Under the pieces are notes generated by a model that was given only the letters and a program-made list of their open reading frames with translations, had not been told where the DNA came from and searched no databases. Source: Spirochaetota bacterium (lineage in GTDB: Bacteria > Spirochaetota > Spirochaetia > Treponematales > Rectinemataceae). From it: 64,000 nt of DNA. Location of the stretch: NCBI GenBank assembly GCA_029265255.1, contig JAJUJQ010000001.1:496001-560000 (forward strand). The letters are read 5' to 3'. The position numbers were made by a program, and so were the translations under genes. Position 1 is the first letter of the stretch. Each line of letters opens with the position of its first letter. Shown in pieces: positions 24,785 through 32,600 of this stretch.

Positions 24785-26587
24785 ATGGATCATCAATCGG
24801 ATATTCCAGTATGGAGCCTTGACGAGGTGTTCAAAGGCTTCGATGACCCCCGATACCTTGCTGCTAAGGACGAAATCGCAGCGCTACTCGAGAGGCTCAA
24901 GACCCGACTTGACACTATGGAACCGCCGGCCTCTGATAACGCCTTTGCCGACTGGCTTATGGCACTGCTTGGCGATATCGACAGGCTTGAAACCCTCGCT
25001 TCCACCGTATCGGCATACGTCTATGCGCTTTTCAGTACCAACACAAAGGATGCGGATATTATCGCCGAACTGAATCGGGTGGAGACCTTGCTCGTACCAC
25101 GGGCAGTCGTTCATGTCCTGTTTCGGAACTTGCTGGCTCGTCACGAACCTCGTGTGAAAAAGGCGGTTGGAACCGATCATCGGCTTGAGCCATACACGTT
25201 CGTGCTAGAAGAAGCGCTGCTCTTTCAGAAGCACCAGATGCCCCCAGAACTGGAAGATCTTGCTGCCGATCTCTCCCGATCGGGAGCGGATGCGTGGTCG
25301 CGCCTCCAGGAGCAGATCACCGCAAGTCTCGGGGCGGTATGGGATGAAGCGACGGGTGAGCGCAAAACCTTTGTGGAGCTGCGAAATCTTGCCTATAGTC
25401 CGGAACGTACAATTCGCCGCAAGGCATGGGAACTTGAAACTAGCCTGCTCAAATCGATGGAAATCCCTATCGCAGCCGCGCTCAATGGAGTCAAGGGGAC
25501 GGTCGCGACCCTTACGCGGCGTCGCGGCTGGGACTCAGCGCTTGACACCTCGCTTGCCCAGGCGCGCATAACCCGTGCTACCCTGGAGGCTCTCATTGCG
25601 GTCATGGAAGAGTCATTACCCATGTGGCGGAGATACCTCAGGGCAAAGGCAAGACTGCTCGGTCTCGAAAAGATATCCTTCTATGATCTTTTCGGCCCTG
25701 TGGAGCGGCCGGACGCGGCTCTGCCTTCTTTTAGCTGGGATGAGGCGAAAGGCTTTATCGTACGCCAGTTCGCGACCTTCGACACGACGATGGCCGATTT
25801 TGCGGCTCATGCTTTCAATAGGCAATGGATCGATGCGAAGCCGCGTGATGGCAAAGTAGGCGGAGCATACTGTACTCATTTCCCGCTCGCGAAACAGCCT
25901 CGTGTCCTGTGTAATTTTGACGGTTCCTTTTCAGCGCTGGGTACTATTGCTCACGAGCTCGGACATGCGTGGCACTATGAATGCATCAAAGACCTGCCGG
26001 TGTTGCTTGCCGATTACCCCATGACGCTCGCGGAAACCGCTTCGATTTTTTCTGAAACGCTGGTCTCCAACGCTGCGATGGCGGAGGTTCAGGAGGAAGC
26101 GAGGTTGCCGCTCATTGAAATGCACCTCCAGGACGGATGCCAGGTTATTGTGGATATCCTCTCGCGCTTTTATTTTGAGAAGGCAGTGTTTGAGGCACGA
26201 GAAGACGGCGAGCTTACCCCGCAGCGCTTCTGCGCTCTCATGCTCGAAGCACAGGAAAAGACGTATGGCGATGCCATGAACACCGAAGAACGACATCCAT
26301 ATATGTGGGCCGTCAAGGGGCATTATTACATACCGGGGCTTTCGTTCTACAACTTCCCCTATGCGTTTGGGCAACTGTTTGGTCTGGGATTGTATGGATC
26401 GTATCAGAAGGAAGGACGGTTATTCGCGAAGCGATATCGCGAGATTCTGCGCATGACCGGATCGCTCTCGGCAGTCGAAGTCGCGCGGCGTGCCGGCTTT
26501 GATATTGAATCGCAGGAATTCTGGCGCACCGCCATGCACGTGTTCGAGCCGCATGTCGCGTTTCTTGAGGCGCATGCAGGACACTGA
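24785..26587 (+). CDS. pepF: M3 family oligoendopeptidase (PepF-like)
   Basis: A 600-residue cytosolic zinc endopeptidase of family M3 that cuts short peptides. The zinc site is TIAHELGHAWHYE (HExxH) with the third ligand Glu in LAETASIFSETL about 25 residues later. The long helical N-terminal region and the C-terminal YFEKAVFEARE to FYNFPYAFGQLFGLGLY stretch are typical of the PepF/M3B branch. Start supported by AAGGAG seven bases before the ATG. A terminator follows the stop codon. Confidence 0.95.
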   Translation: MDHQSDIPVWSLDEVFKGFDDPRYLAAKDEIAALLERLKTRLDTMEPPASDNAFADWLMALLGDIDRLETLASTVSAYVYALFSTNTKDADIIAELNRVETLLVPRAVVHVLFRNLLARHEPRVKKAVGTDHRLEPYTFVLEEALLFQKHQMPPELEDLAADLSRSGADAWSRLQEQITASLGAVWDEATGERKTFVELRNLAYSPERTIRRKAWELETSLLKSMEIPIAAALNGVKGTVATLTRRRGWDSALDTSLAQARITRATLEALIAVMEESLPMWRRYLRAKARLLGLEKISFYDLFGPVERPDAALPSFSWDEAKGFIVRQFATFDTTMADFAAHAFNRQWIDAKPRDGKVGGAYCTHFPLAKQPRVLCNFDGSFSALGTIAHELGHAWHYECIKDLPVLLADYPMTLAETASIFSETLVSNAAMAEVQEEARLPLIEMHLQDGCQVIVDILSRFYFEKAVFEAREDGELTPQRFCALMLEAQEKTYGDAMNTEERHPYMWAVKGHYYIPGLSFYNFPYAFGQLFGLGLYGSYQKEGRLFAKRYREILRMTGSLSAVEVARRAGFDIESQEFWRTAMHVFEPHVAFLEAHAGH

Positions 26588-26609
26588 GCGGCGCGTACTC
26601 TGAATGAAA

Positions 26610-26648
26610 GGGCACGAAGCGCGCGAGGCGAACCTCGTGCCCTTTATA
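26610..26648. terminator. Terminator between pepF and lysK (probably two-way)
   Basis: GGGCACGA (26610-26617) and TCGTGCCC (26635-26642) form an 8-bp stem with a 17-base loop, followed by TTTATA on the plus strand and TTTCATT on the minus strand. It serves the convergent pepF and lysK genes. Confidence 0.7.
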
Positions 26649-26651
26649 TCC

Positions 26652-28238
26652 TCAGTACTGAGCCAGAATAGAGAGGACTTTCTCCTTGCCAATCGCGGTC
26701 AGAAAGCCTGCGAGACGAGGGCCCTGATCTTTGCCGATGAGCGCTTGATAGGCAGCCTTGAATAGCTGTTTTGGTTCCATGCCGTTCGACTGCGCCACCG
26801 CGTAGATCGCTTCAGAGATTTTTGTTTCGTCGGCAAATTCGTCGAGCCTTGCGACGACCTCGTCGCGCAGATGACGGAGCGCGGCTCGTTCTGATTCCTG
26901 CAACTGGATCTGCTGGTCCCCAGACCGCAGGAAGAAGCGAAAATCCTCAGGAGCGCATTCCGTAATCCAATACCAAGCGCATTGGGCTCGACGGCGGACT
27001 CTCTCTTCCTGTGAAGGTTTCAATCCAGGCAGGAGTGAGACAACGCGATCGATATTGCCTTGGTGGATTTGGAGCAAGTTGCAGAGATGGCGGAACGGTA
27101 TCTGGTATGGCATCTCTTCGGGAACGCCATTGACTTGCGAGAGCTCATAGATGCGACGTTCTAGCGCTTCTACTTCCTCATTCCTGGCTTTCTCGATGCC
27201 CCAGTAGATGCGCTCGGTCTTATCGTAGTCCTCGTAGATCTTGATGACATCGAGATCGAAACTGATGACAAACTCGGTGTTCGGGCGGGTTCCGGCAAAG
27301 AGATACCGTACGATTTCAGGCTGATAGACGCGCAGCAAATCATAGAGGTCAACGACCTTCCCTTTGGAGGAGGACATTTTCCCCGGCGATCCCTTGATAC
27401 CGATAAAGTCGTAGCGGAAGGTGACCGGTGGTTTGCGGTCATAGACTTCTTCCACCACGTGCTTGGACGTATCGAATGAACCGCCCTGTGAATGGTGATC
27501 CTTGCCTGCGGGCTCGAAATCGACTTTTTCATAGGCCCAGCGCATCGGCCAATCCACTCGCCATACGAGCTTAGCTCCCTTGAGCGTACGCAGATCGCCT
27601 TTTTCGCTATGGTTGCAGGATTCACAGTGATAAGAGAGCCCCCACTCGCCGTCCCAGCCATCGATCTCAGTGGTATCGCGATTGCAGTTCGAGCAGAAGA
27701 CCGATACTGGCCACCATTCACCCTGGATTTTATGATCCTCGTCGCGGTATTTATCGAGGATGCTCTTCAGGTGTTCGCGCATCTGAAGGGCGCGGCGCAT
27801 GCCTTCAGCATAGATGCCGGCACGATATCGTTTTGACTGGTAGATGAATTCGGGATGGATCCCCACTTCAGGAAGCACATTTTCGACATCCACTTCATGA
27901 TGGCGCGCGTAGGATTCGTCGCGGCCCCATGGATCGGGTACCATGGTGATCGGGAAACGAAGATACTTTTCCAAAAGCTCCGGGTGCGGCATGTTGAGCG
28001 GTACCTTGCGGAACACATCATAGTCGTCCCAACTGTAAATGAAACGGACATTTTTGCCCCGATCGCGTAGCGCGCGCACCACGAGTTCCACGGAAATCAT
28101 TTCGCGGAAATTGCCGACATGCACGGTTCCTGAAGGAGTAATGCCCGAAGCGCAGGTGTAGAGGTCCTTTTCGCCCCAGGTCTGGATGATCTTATCTGCC
28201 GTCTGGTCTGCCCAGTGAATCGCTCGCTTCTGTTCCAT
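26652..28238 (-). CDS. lysK: Lysyl-tRNA synthetase, class I
   Basis: A 528-residue class I LysRS charging tRNA-Lys. The HIGH-type motif is PSGTVHVGNFRE and the KMSKS-type motif is GKMSSSKGK; a zinc-like CSNCNRD and CESC pair lies in between, and a helical anticodon domain ends the protein. This archaeal-type enzyme is rare among bacteria but standard in spirochaetes and alphaproteobacteria. It has no Shine-Dalgarno site; a TATACT box ends eight bases before the ATG. A class II-like LysRS paralogue (epmA) is encoded at 57681, which here serves EF-P rather than tRNA. Confidence 0.97.
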   Translation of the reverse strand: MEQKRAIHWADQTADKIIQTWGEKDLYTCASGITPSGTVHVGNFREMISVELVVRALRDRGKNVRFIYSWDDYDVFRKVPLNMPHPELLEKYLRFPITMVPDPWGRDESYARHHEVDVENVLPEVGIHPEFIYQSKRYRAGIYAEGMRRALQMREHLKSILDKYRDEDHKIQGEWWPVSVFCSNCNRDTTEIDGWDGEWGLSYHCESCNHSEKGDLRTLKGAKLVWRVDWPMRWAYEKVDFEPAGKDHHSQGGSFDTSKHVVEEVYDRKPPVTFRYDFIGIKGSPGKMSSSKGKVVDLYDLLRVYQPEIVRYLFAGTRPNTEFVISFDLDVIKIYEDYDKTERIYWGIEKARNEEVEALERRIYELSQVNGVPEEMPYQIPFRHLCNLLQIHQGNIDRVVSLLPGLKPSQEERVRRRAQCAWYWITECAPEDFRFFLRSGDQQIQLQESERAALRHLRDEVVARLDEFADETKISEAIYAVAQSNGMEPKQLFKAAYQALIGKDQGPRLAGFLTAIGKEKVLSILAQY

Positions 28239-28246
28239 AGCAGGCG

Positions 28247-28252
28247 AGTATA
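28247..28252 (-). promoter_or_regulatory. Putative -10 box of lysK
   Basis: TATACT on the minus strand ends eight bases before the lysK ATG. The -35 region (TTCCTC, 28270-28275) is poor. Confidence 0.35.
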
Positions 28253-28301
28253 TCGATTTTTAAGCGATTGAGGAATAGGCCAAGCTGGATCACCATCTGT
28301 T

Positions 28302-29423
28302 TCAGGGTTCGGTGAATTCACCATCCTTCATAATAATCCGCTCTTCTCCACTTTCCATGAGGAGCGTGATGGTAGGGTTCCGCACCAATCCATCAAGATG
28401 GATGAGAGCAGGAGCATCTTCATCGTAGTTGGAACCGATGGCGAAATGGCAGGTGCCGAGGACCTTTTCATCTTCGAGCATGTTTCCTGCGATGGTCGCC
28501 GCGGGATTCAGTCCAATACCGAATTCTCCGATATGCCGGGCATTGGTTGCGTAGGTGAGTGCTTTCTCCGGTTCCATACCACCCTTATGCACCAAAGTCG
28601 ACGCAAGATTCATGCCATGACGCAGGGCTTGTTCGAGCAACTCGGCTTCCTCCCCACCCTCGACACCGGTCACATAGCCGCCGCGTACAGTACAGACAAT
28701 CGGGGTGCGTATGACGATGTCGCCTTCAATGTTTGAAATGGAACCGTCGAAAACGATCGTGCCTTCGGCCGCGCGCAGCGCAGGGGAGATGAATACCTCG
28801 CCGGCGGGAAGATTACCGCCTGAGCCCAGCACGCGGTAGTCGCCATCATCGCGCATGGCAGTTCGGCTCTGGATTGAAAAACTCAGGTCCGTGCCAGACG
28901 GTGATCGCACCATGACAGCGAAGGCCCGATTGAGAAGGGCGCAAAGGTTGTCGGCGGTTCTGCGCATGGCAGCATAATCTATGGGGACTGTTCGTATGAA
29001 CATATCTTTTGTGATGCCGGGAGCCCATGCGGCACGCAGGGATTTTTCGCCGTGAAGCAGATAGTGGAAGATGTGATCGTAGGGCCTTCCATCGGGGCCC
29101 TGAATCGGTTTCGACAGTCTGTATCGGTCTTTGCCGAGCTTCTCGGTTGAAATGGAAAGGATGATATCCGGTTTGGACTCGATAGCATGGATGACGTCGT
29201 CTTCCACGAAGTCAGCCTGGGTCTTAACCTGTTGCCACAGGAGTTGCGCCTGCGCTCCCTGCTGTGCGGCTGCGTCGCGGAATGCTTCGGCAATATCTGC
29301 CTGTTCGGTGCCGGGATTCGAAATGATGAGTACTCGGCTGTCTGGAGCAATCGCAAAACATTCAGCAAGGGCGATTCGGGCTGTGTGGATGAGCTCCATG
29401 TTCGAAATCGATGGGTTGTTCAT
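28302..29423 (-). CDS. M29-type aminopeptidase
   Basis: A 373-residue protein related to the aminopeptidase T / M29 metallopeptidase family and its leucyl aminopeptidase-like bacterial relatives. The family landmarks are GGNLPAGEVFISP (metal-binding Glu), IGEFGIGLNP, GTCHFAIGSNY and IHLDGLV. I place the start at the Met of MNNPSISN (29423), which gives a 4-base ATGA overlap with tsaD; an in-frame ATG at 29444 is possible. Third gene of a deacetylase-tsaD-peptidase operon. Likely cytosolic; peptide specificity not readable. Confidence 0.8.
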   Translation of the reverse strand: MNNPSISNMELIHTARIALAECFAIAPDSRVLIISNPGTEQADIAEAFRDAAAQQGAQAQLLWQQVKTQADFVEDDVIHAIESKPDIILSISTEKLGKDRYRLSKPIQGPDGRPYDHIFHYLLHGEKSLRAAWAPGITKDMFIRTVPIDYAAMRRTADNLCALLNRAFAVMVRSPSGTDLSFSIQSRTAMRDDGDYRVLGSGGNLPAGEVFISPALRAAEGTIVFDGSISNIEGDIVIRTPIVCTVRGGYVTGVEGGEEAELLEQALRHGMNLASTLVHKGGMEPEKALTYATNARHIGEFGIGLNPAATIAGNMLEDEKVLGTCHFAIGSNYDEDAPALIHLDGLVRNPTITLLMESGEERIIMKDGEFTEP

Positions 29424-30442
29424 AAGGTTCGCTTCTGTCTCCATTTGAATTCCATGACGCGAGAATCAGGTGCCAGATCCCAGCCGTCACGTTCGCCGCG
29501 GGAAAAATAATGGTAGGCAATGCCCGCTACCATGGCCCCATTGTCGCCGCACAGGGTAAGAGGAGGAAAATGAACCTCAAGGTTCTTTTTCTTTGCGAGT
29601 TCCTGCCTTAGGAAGGAATTTGCGGCCACACCGCCGCCCACGACAATGGTGTTGATACCCGTATCCGCGACCGCTCGATAGAGCCTCGATAGGAGTATCG
29701 AAATAGCAGTGCGCTGGAAGGAAGCGGCGATATTCTCTGGCGTCGCTGCCGCGCCAGCGCGCCGATAGGACTCCAGGTGATGGATGACGGCAGTCTTCAG
29801 TCCTGAATATGAGACGTCATAGCGATGCTCGCCTTTGTGAAGCGAAGGCATGGGGAAACAAAACGCGTCGGGATCGCCTCGCGAGGCAAGCCTGTCGATA
29901 ACGAGTCCGCCTGGATAGCCGAATCCGTAATAAGAGGCAACTTTGTCAAACGCCTCGCCGACAGCATCGTCGATGGTGGTTCCCAGCACCGTGATGGAAT
30001 CGAAGGCATCAGCGCGACAAATGATGGAATGGCCGCCTGAAACCAGAAGCCCTATGAAAGGGTAGGGGACAGACTCGACAAGCTGCACTGCGTAGAGGTG
30101 CGCCAGCATGTGGTTGACGCCTTTGAAGGGAAGTTGTCTGGACCATGCGAAGGCTTTAGCGAATGAAAGCCCCACCGCGAGCGAGCCAATGAGGCCCGGC
30201 CGGGAGGTAGCCGCCACCGCGTCGATGTCCGCTACCTGGATGCCTGCGTGCTCGAGCGCACGTCGGACGGCTCCCTGGATCCATTCAGTGTGGATTCTGC
30301 TGGCCAGTTCGGGCACAACGCCTTGGTATTGCTCGTGCAGAGGGACCTGAGTCATCACAATGCTCGATCGAATGCGACTGCCGTTTTCTACGACCGCGAC
30401 CGCGCATTCGTCGCAGGAGGTCTCAATTCCCAGAATGTTCAT
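29420..30442 (-). CDS. tsaD: tRNA N6-adenosine threonylcarbamoyltransferase
   Basis: A 340-residue ASKHA-fold enzyme that completes t6A37 formation in ANN-decoding tRNAs with TsaB/TsaE. The N-terminus MNILGIETSCDE is diagnostic; the metal-binding His pair is in GVNHMLAHLYA, followed by LVSGGHS and the C-terminal VVGGGVAANSFLR and GDNGAMVAG. Full length. It overlaps the deacetylase gene by 20 bases upstream and the peptidase by 4 downstream. tsaB and tsaE are not in the window. Confidence 0.97.
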   Translation of the reverse strand: MNILGIETSCDECAVAVVENGSRIRSSIVMTQVPLHEQYQGVVPELASRIHTEWIQGAVRRALEHAGIQVADIDAVAATSRPGLIGSLAVGLSFAKAFAWSRQLPFKGVNHMLAHLYAVQLVESVPYPFIGLLVSGGHSIICRADAFDSITVLGTTIDDAVGEAFDKVASYYGFGYPGGLVIDRLASRGDPDAFCFPMPSLHKGEHRYDVSYSGLKTAVIHHLESYRRAGAAATPENIAASFQRTAISILLSRLYRAVADTGINTIVVGGGVAANSFLRQELAKKKNLEVHFPPLTLCGDNGAMVAGIAYHYFSRGERDGWDLAPDSRVMEFKWRQKRTL

Positions 30443-31427
30443 ATCCTGCCTGCTCGTCTGCCTCCATCTGCATGTACTGGCTTATTGTCGAGATGGAGAA
30501 TCCCTGTTCCACCAGTTGGGGATAGAGTTCCATAAGGGTAGAGGCCAGGTCGGTCGACCAGACATGGCCAATCATCACCGCGGCGCCCCGTGAGCGGGCG
30601 ATCTTCTTTCCTTCCTCTACCGCAGCTATGATCGATTCGCGATCGCTTTTATTATCAAGAAACACGTGCCGCTCCAGATGTGGGATTCCAATTTCTCTAC
30701 CAAGCTCGGCAGTGACGGTACCGGGAGTGGTGAGAGAGTCAAGATAATATATGCCATATTCCTTGGCAAGTTTCAGGATTGCTTCCATTGCACGACGATC
30801 CCTCGTTACGGCGCTTCCCATGTGGTTGTTCATGCCAGCGGGGATGAATGGAAAACTTTCGATATTATCGCGAACAGTGCGCTGGATTGTGGCCTCATCC
30901 ATCGAAAGATAGATGGCATTCGGCCCCGGGTCCTGGCCGCCGAGCGCTTCCATCGGCTGGTGTAAAATCACTTCTTTTCCCGCTTTCGCCGCCATTTCCG
31001 CGACATCCCTGCTATGGACAAGTCCCGGGAGTACGGCAATCGTCAGAGGGAAAGGCAGGGAGAGAAAGGGTTTGAGTTCTTTTATCTGGTATCCTGCATC
31101 GTCGATGACGATGATAAGAACTGGCGGTACGGCGGCTTTTGCGGGTTGAGCGGCCTTCCGAGGCTCAGGCTGCTCCGGATGAGGAATCTGCGCCTGTTCA
31201 CCTGGGCTTGCTGTCAGATCCGATGGCTGACCCATGGGCTGCTTGTATTCCGGTATCACACGCAGATCTTCATAGCCGGGGGGAATTTCTATGACATATT
31301 CTGGTGTTCCGTGCGGAGGCTGCGATGTTTTTTTCGGCGCACATCCAGTGAGTCCGGTTCCAATGAGGATCGTGGCGCCGATTATCACACTGACAACACT
31401 CAGTACTGCTCTTTTTTTGCCGTGCAC
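30423..31427 (-). CDS. Divergent polysaccharide deacetylase family lipoprotein
   Basis: A 334-residue predicted lipoprotein: signal with lipobox LTGC, a Pro/Gln-rich linker (about residues 35-105) and a divergent polysaccharide deacetylase domain (YibQ-like) beginning VLIIVIDDAGYQIKEL. Catalytic-type residues are the Asp pair in VIDDAG, the His in EVILHQPMEALG and NNHMGS, and the late His of IGHVWST. It probably remodels an envelope polysaccharide. The start is GTG, with TAGCAT ending six bases before it and no Shine-Dalgarno site. First gene of the tsaD operon. Confidence 0.85.
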   Translation of the reverse strand: MHGKKRAVLSVVSVIIGATILIGTGLTGCAPKKTSQPPHGTPEYVIEIPPGYEDLRVIPEYKQPMGQPSDLTASPGEQAQIPHPEQPEPRKAAQPAKAAVPPVLIIVIDDAGYQIKELKPFLSLPFPLTIAVLPGLVHSRDVAEMAAKAGKEVILHQPMEALGGQDPGPNAIYLSMDEATIQRTVRDNIESFPFIPAGMNNHMGSAVTRDRRAMEAILKLAKEYGIYYLDSLTTPGTVTAELGREIGIPHLERHVFLDNKSDRESIIAAVEEGKKIARSRGAAVMIGHVWSTDLASTLMELYPQLVEQGFSISTISQYMQMEADEQAGYEHSGN

Positions 31428-31433
31428 TTCACT

Positions 31434-31463
31434 ATGCTAACCTGCACTGCCTTTTCGCTTCAA
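31434..31463 (-). promoter_or_regulatory. Possible leaderless promoter of the deacetylase-tsaD operon
   Basis: On the minus strand TTGAAG (31458-31463), 18-base spacer, TAGCAT (31434-31439), six bases before the GTG at 31427. Both boxes are 4/6 matches. Confidence 0.3.
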
Positions 31464-31476
31464 GCCCAGCCATCCA

Positions 31477-32307
31477 TCAGGCGGAGATACCGACTCTCAG
31501 CGCCGTATCCCGCAGCGATTTCAACGCCCTGTGCTCGATATGTCGAACCGTCTCTGCTGAGCACCCGACCGCGGTTCCCACAGTTTTCAGCGATTGGGGT
31601 GTTCCACTCACAAATCCAAAGCGCCGCGCGAGGACCTCCCGAGATCGATGATCCAGCGTTGACATCAGCCAGCTGCTCTGCTGTCGGAGGCTTTCGTGTC
31701 TTGCCTGGATTTCTGGGTTGAATCGCCAATCCTCATAAAGCTCGATAAGCGAAAGGCCCTCATCAGTGGCATCGATCGAATGCTCAAGCGCGATAGGCTG
31801 ATCGGCAAGCCTGAGATACAGATCGATATCCGAGGTGCGGCAACCCATCTCCTCAGCAAGTTCCTGCGCCGTGGGTTCTCTCGATATTTCTTCGGATTTC
31901 CGGATTCGAATAGCATTGAGCCGGCGCAACGCATCTTCCTTGCGATGAGGAAGTCGAATCTGCCGGCCGGTATTCACCAGAGAACGGGAAATTGCCTGTC
32001 TGATCCACCAAACCGCGTAGGTCGAGAATTTCACGTTTTTCGAAGCATTAAATCGTTCAGCCGCTTTCATGAGGCCTATATTTCCTTCCTGGATCAGATC
32101 CATGAGAGAATATGGCGGCGTCCACATGGACTTCGCGATTCGTACGACAAGTCTCAGGTTGCCTTCCACCAGTCGGCGCAGCGCGTTCCGATCTCCGCGG
32201 GCAATGCGCCCTGCAAGTATTGTTTCCTCCTGGCGAGACACCAGCGGAATGGCACGTATGGAATCGAAATATACAGCAAGGGTTTCATCATTGTCGGCAA
32301 TGGTCAT
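31477..32307 (-). CDS. Sigma-70 family alternative sigma factor (RpoS-like, group 2/3)
   Basis: A 276-residue sigma factor without region 1.1 or the long non-conserved insert of a housekeeping RpoD, close in size to Borrelia RpoS. Region 1.2 starts at LAVYFDSIRAIPL; region 2 is LVEGNLRLVVRIAKS, LMDLIQEGNIGLMKAAERF and FSTYAVWWIRQAI; region 3 follows; region 4.2 has the helix-turn-helix TVGTAVGCSAETVRHIEHRAL. The start at 32307 has GGAGG seven bases upstream, while the frame stays open further up. A full sigma-54 promoter consensus lies 38 bases before the start, so expression probably depends on RpoN and an enhancer-binding protein, as for Borrelia rpoS. RpoS identity itself is inference. Confidence 0.9.
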   Translation of the reverse strand: MTIADNDETLAVYFDSIRAIPLVSRQEETILAGRIARGDRNALRRLVEGNLRLVVRIAKSMWTPPYSLMDLIQEGNIGLMKAAERFNASKNVKFSTYAVWWIRQAISRSLVNTGRQIRLPHRKEDALRRLNAIRIRKSEEISREPTAQELAEEMGCRTSDIDLYLRLADQPIALEHSIDATDEGLSLIELYEDWRFNPEIQARHESLRQQSSWLMSTLDHRSREVLARRFGFVSGTPQSLKTVGTAVGCSAETVRHIEHRALKSLRDTALRVGISA

Positions 32308-32344
32308 GGCATGTCCTCCAAGGGTAGTATCTCTTGGGTATACA

Positions 32345-32360
32345 TGCAAGAATCATGCCA
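32345..32360 (-). promoter_or_regulatory. Sigma-54 (RpoN) promoter of the RpoS-like gene
   Basis: Minus strand TGGCATGATTCTTGCA matches the TGGCAYRN4TTGCW consensus at every defined position, with GG and GC at the correct spacing. Transcription would start near 32333, leaving a leader of about 26 bases with GGAGG. An A+T-rich stretch (about 32365-32410) lies just upstream, as is usual where DNA must bend. Confidence 0.8.
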
Positions 32361-32442
32361 TAAATCCAAAAACAACTACATTTATGTATTTATTTATATA
32401 ATTAAAATATAGCTGCGCACCCGTCATATGGGTTTTAAAGCA

Positions 32443-32470
32443 TTGACCAGGCTTGTGTCTACAATATCAT
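32443..32470 (+). promoter_or_regulatory. Possible plus-strand promoter in the sigma/LysM intergenic region
   Basis: TTGACC (32443-32448), 16-base spacer, TATCAT (32465-32470). It would read into the inverted repeats at 32477-32565 and then antisense to the end of the LysM/M23 gene; no open frame follows. Confidence 0.35.
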
Positions 32471-32476
32471 ACAAAA

Positions 32477-32565
32477 AGCGCCGTGATAGTATGAAATATT
32501 AGACGTTGTGGGTGGCGCTGCTTACCGGCACGCGCAGCTTTTCCTATAGCCGACTGAGGAAAAGC
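32477..32565. other. Structured intergenic segment (candidate small RNA or regulator-binding region)
   Basis: The 293-base gap 32308-32600 holds the sigma-54 promoter, the plus-strand promoter and two inverted repeats: AGCGCC / GGCGCT (32477-32482 and 32514-32519) and GCTTTTCC / GGAAAAGC (32537-32544 and 32558-32565, 13-base loop). Read on the minus strand the first pair is followed by TTTTTG, so it could be a long-looped terminator of the LysM gene. Alternatively these are enhancer sites 115-220 bases above the sigma-54 promoter, or a plus-strand small RNA. I found no tRNA, 6S or SRP RNA signature. Confidence 0.35.
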
Positions 32566-32600
32566 CAACTAAGGCGCGAGTACTCAAGTTCAGGCAGCAT

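Noticed and set aside
32308..32600. SRP RNA, 6S RNA or tRNA in the largest intergenic gap
   Set aside because: The GGAA-type SRP core, a 6S bubble-stem and T-loop/acceptor pairings were looked for on both strands and not found.
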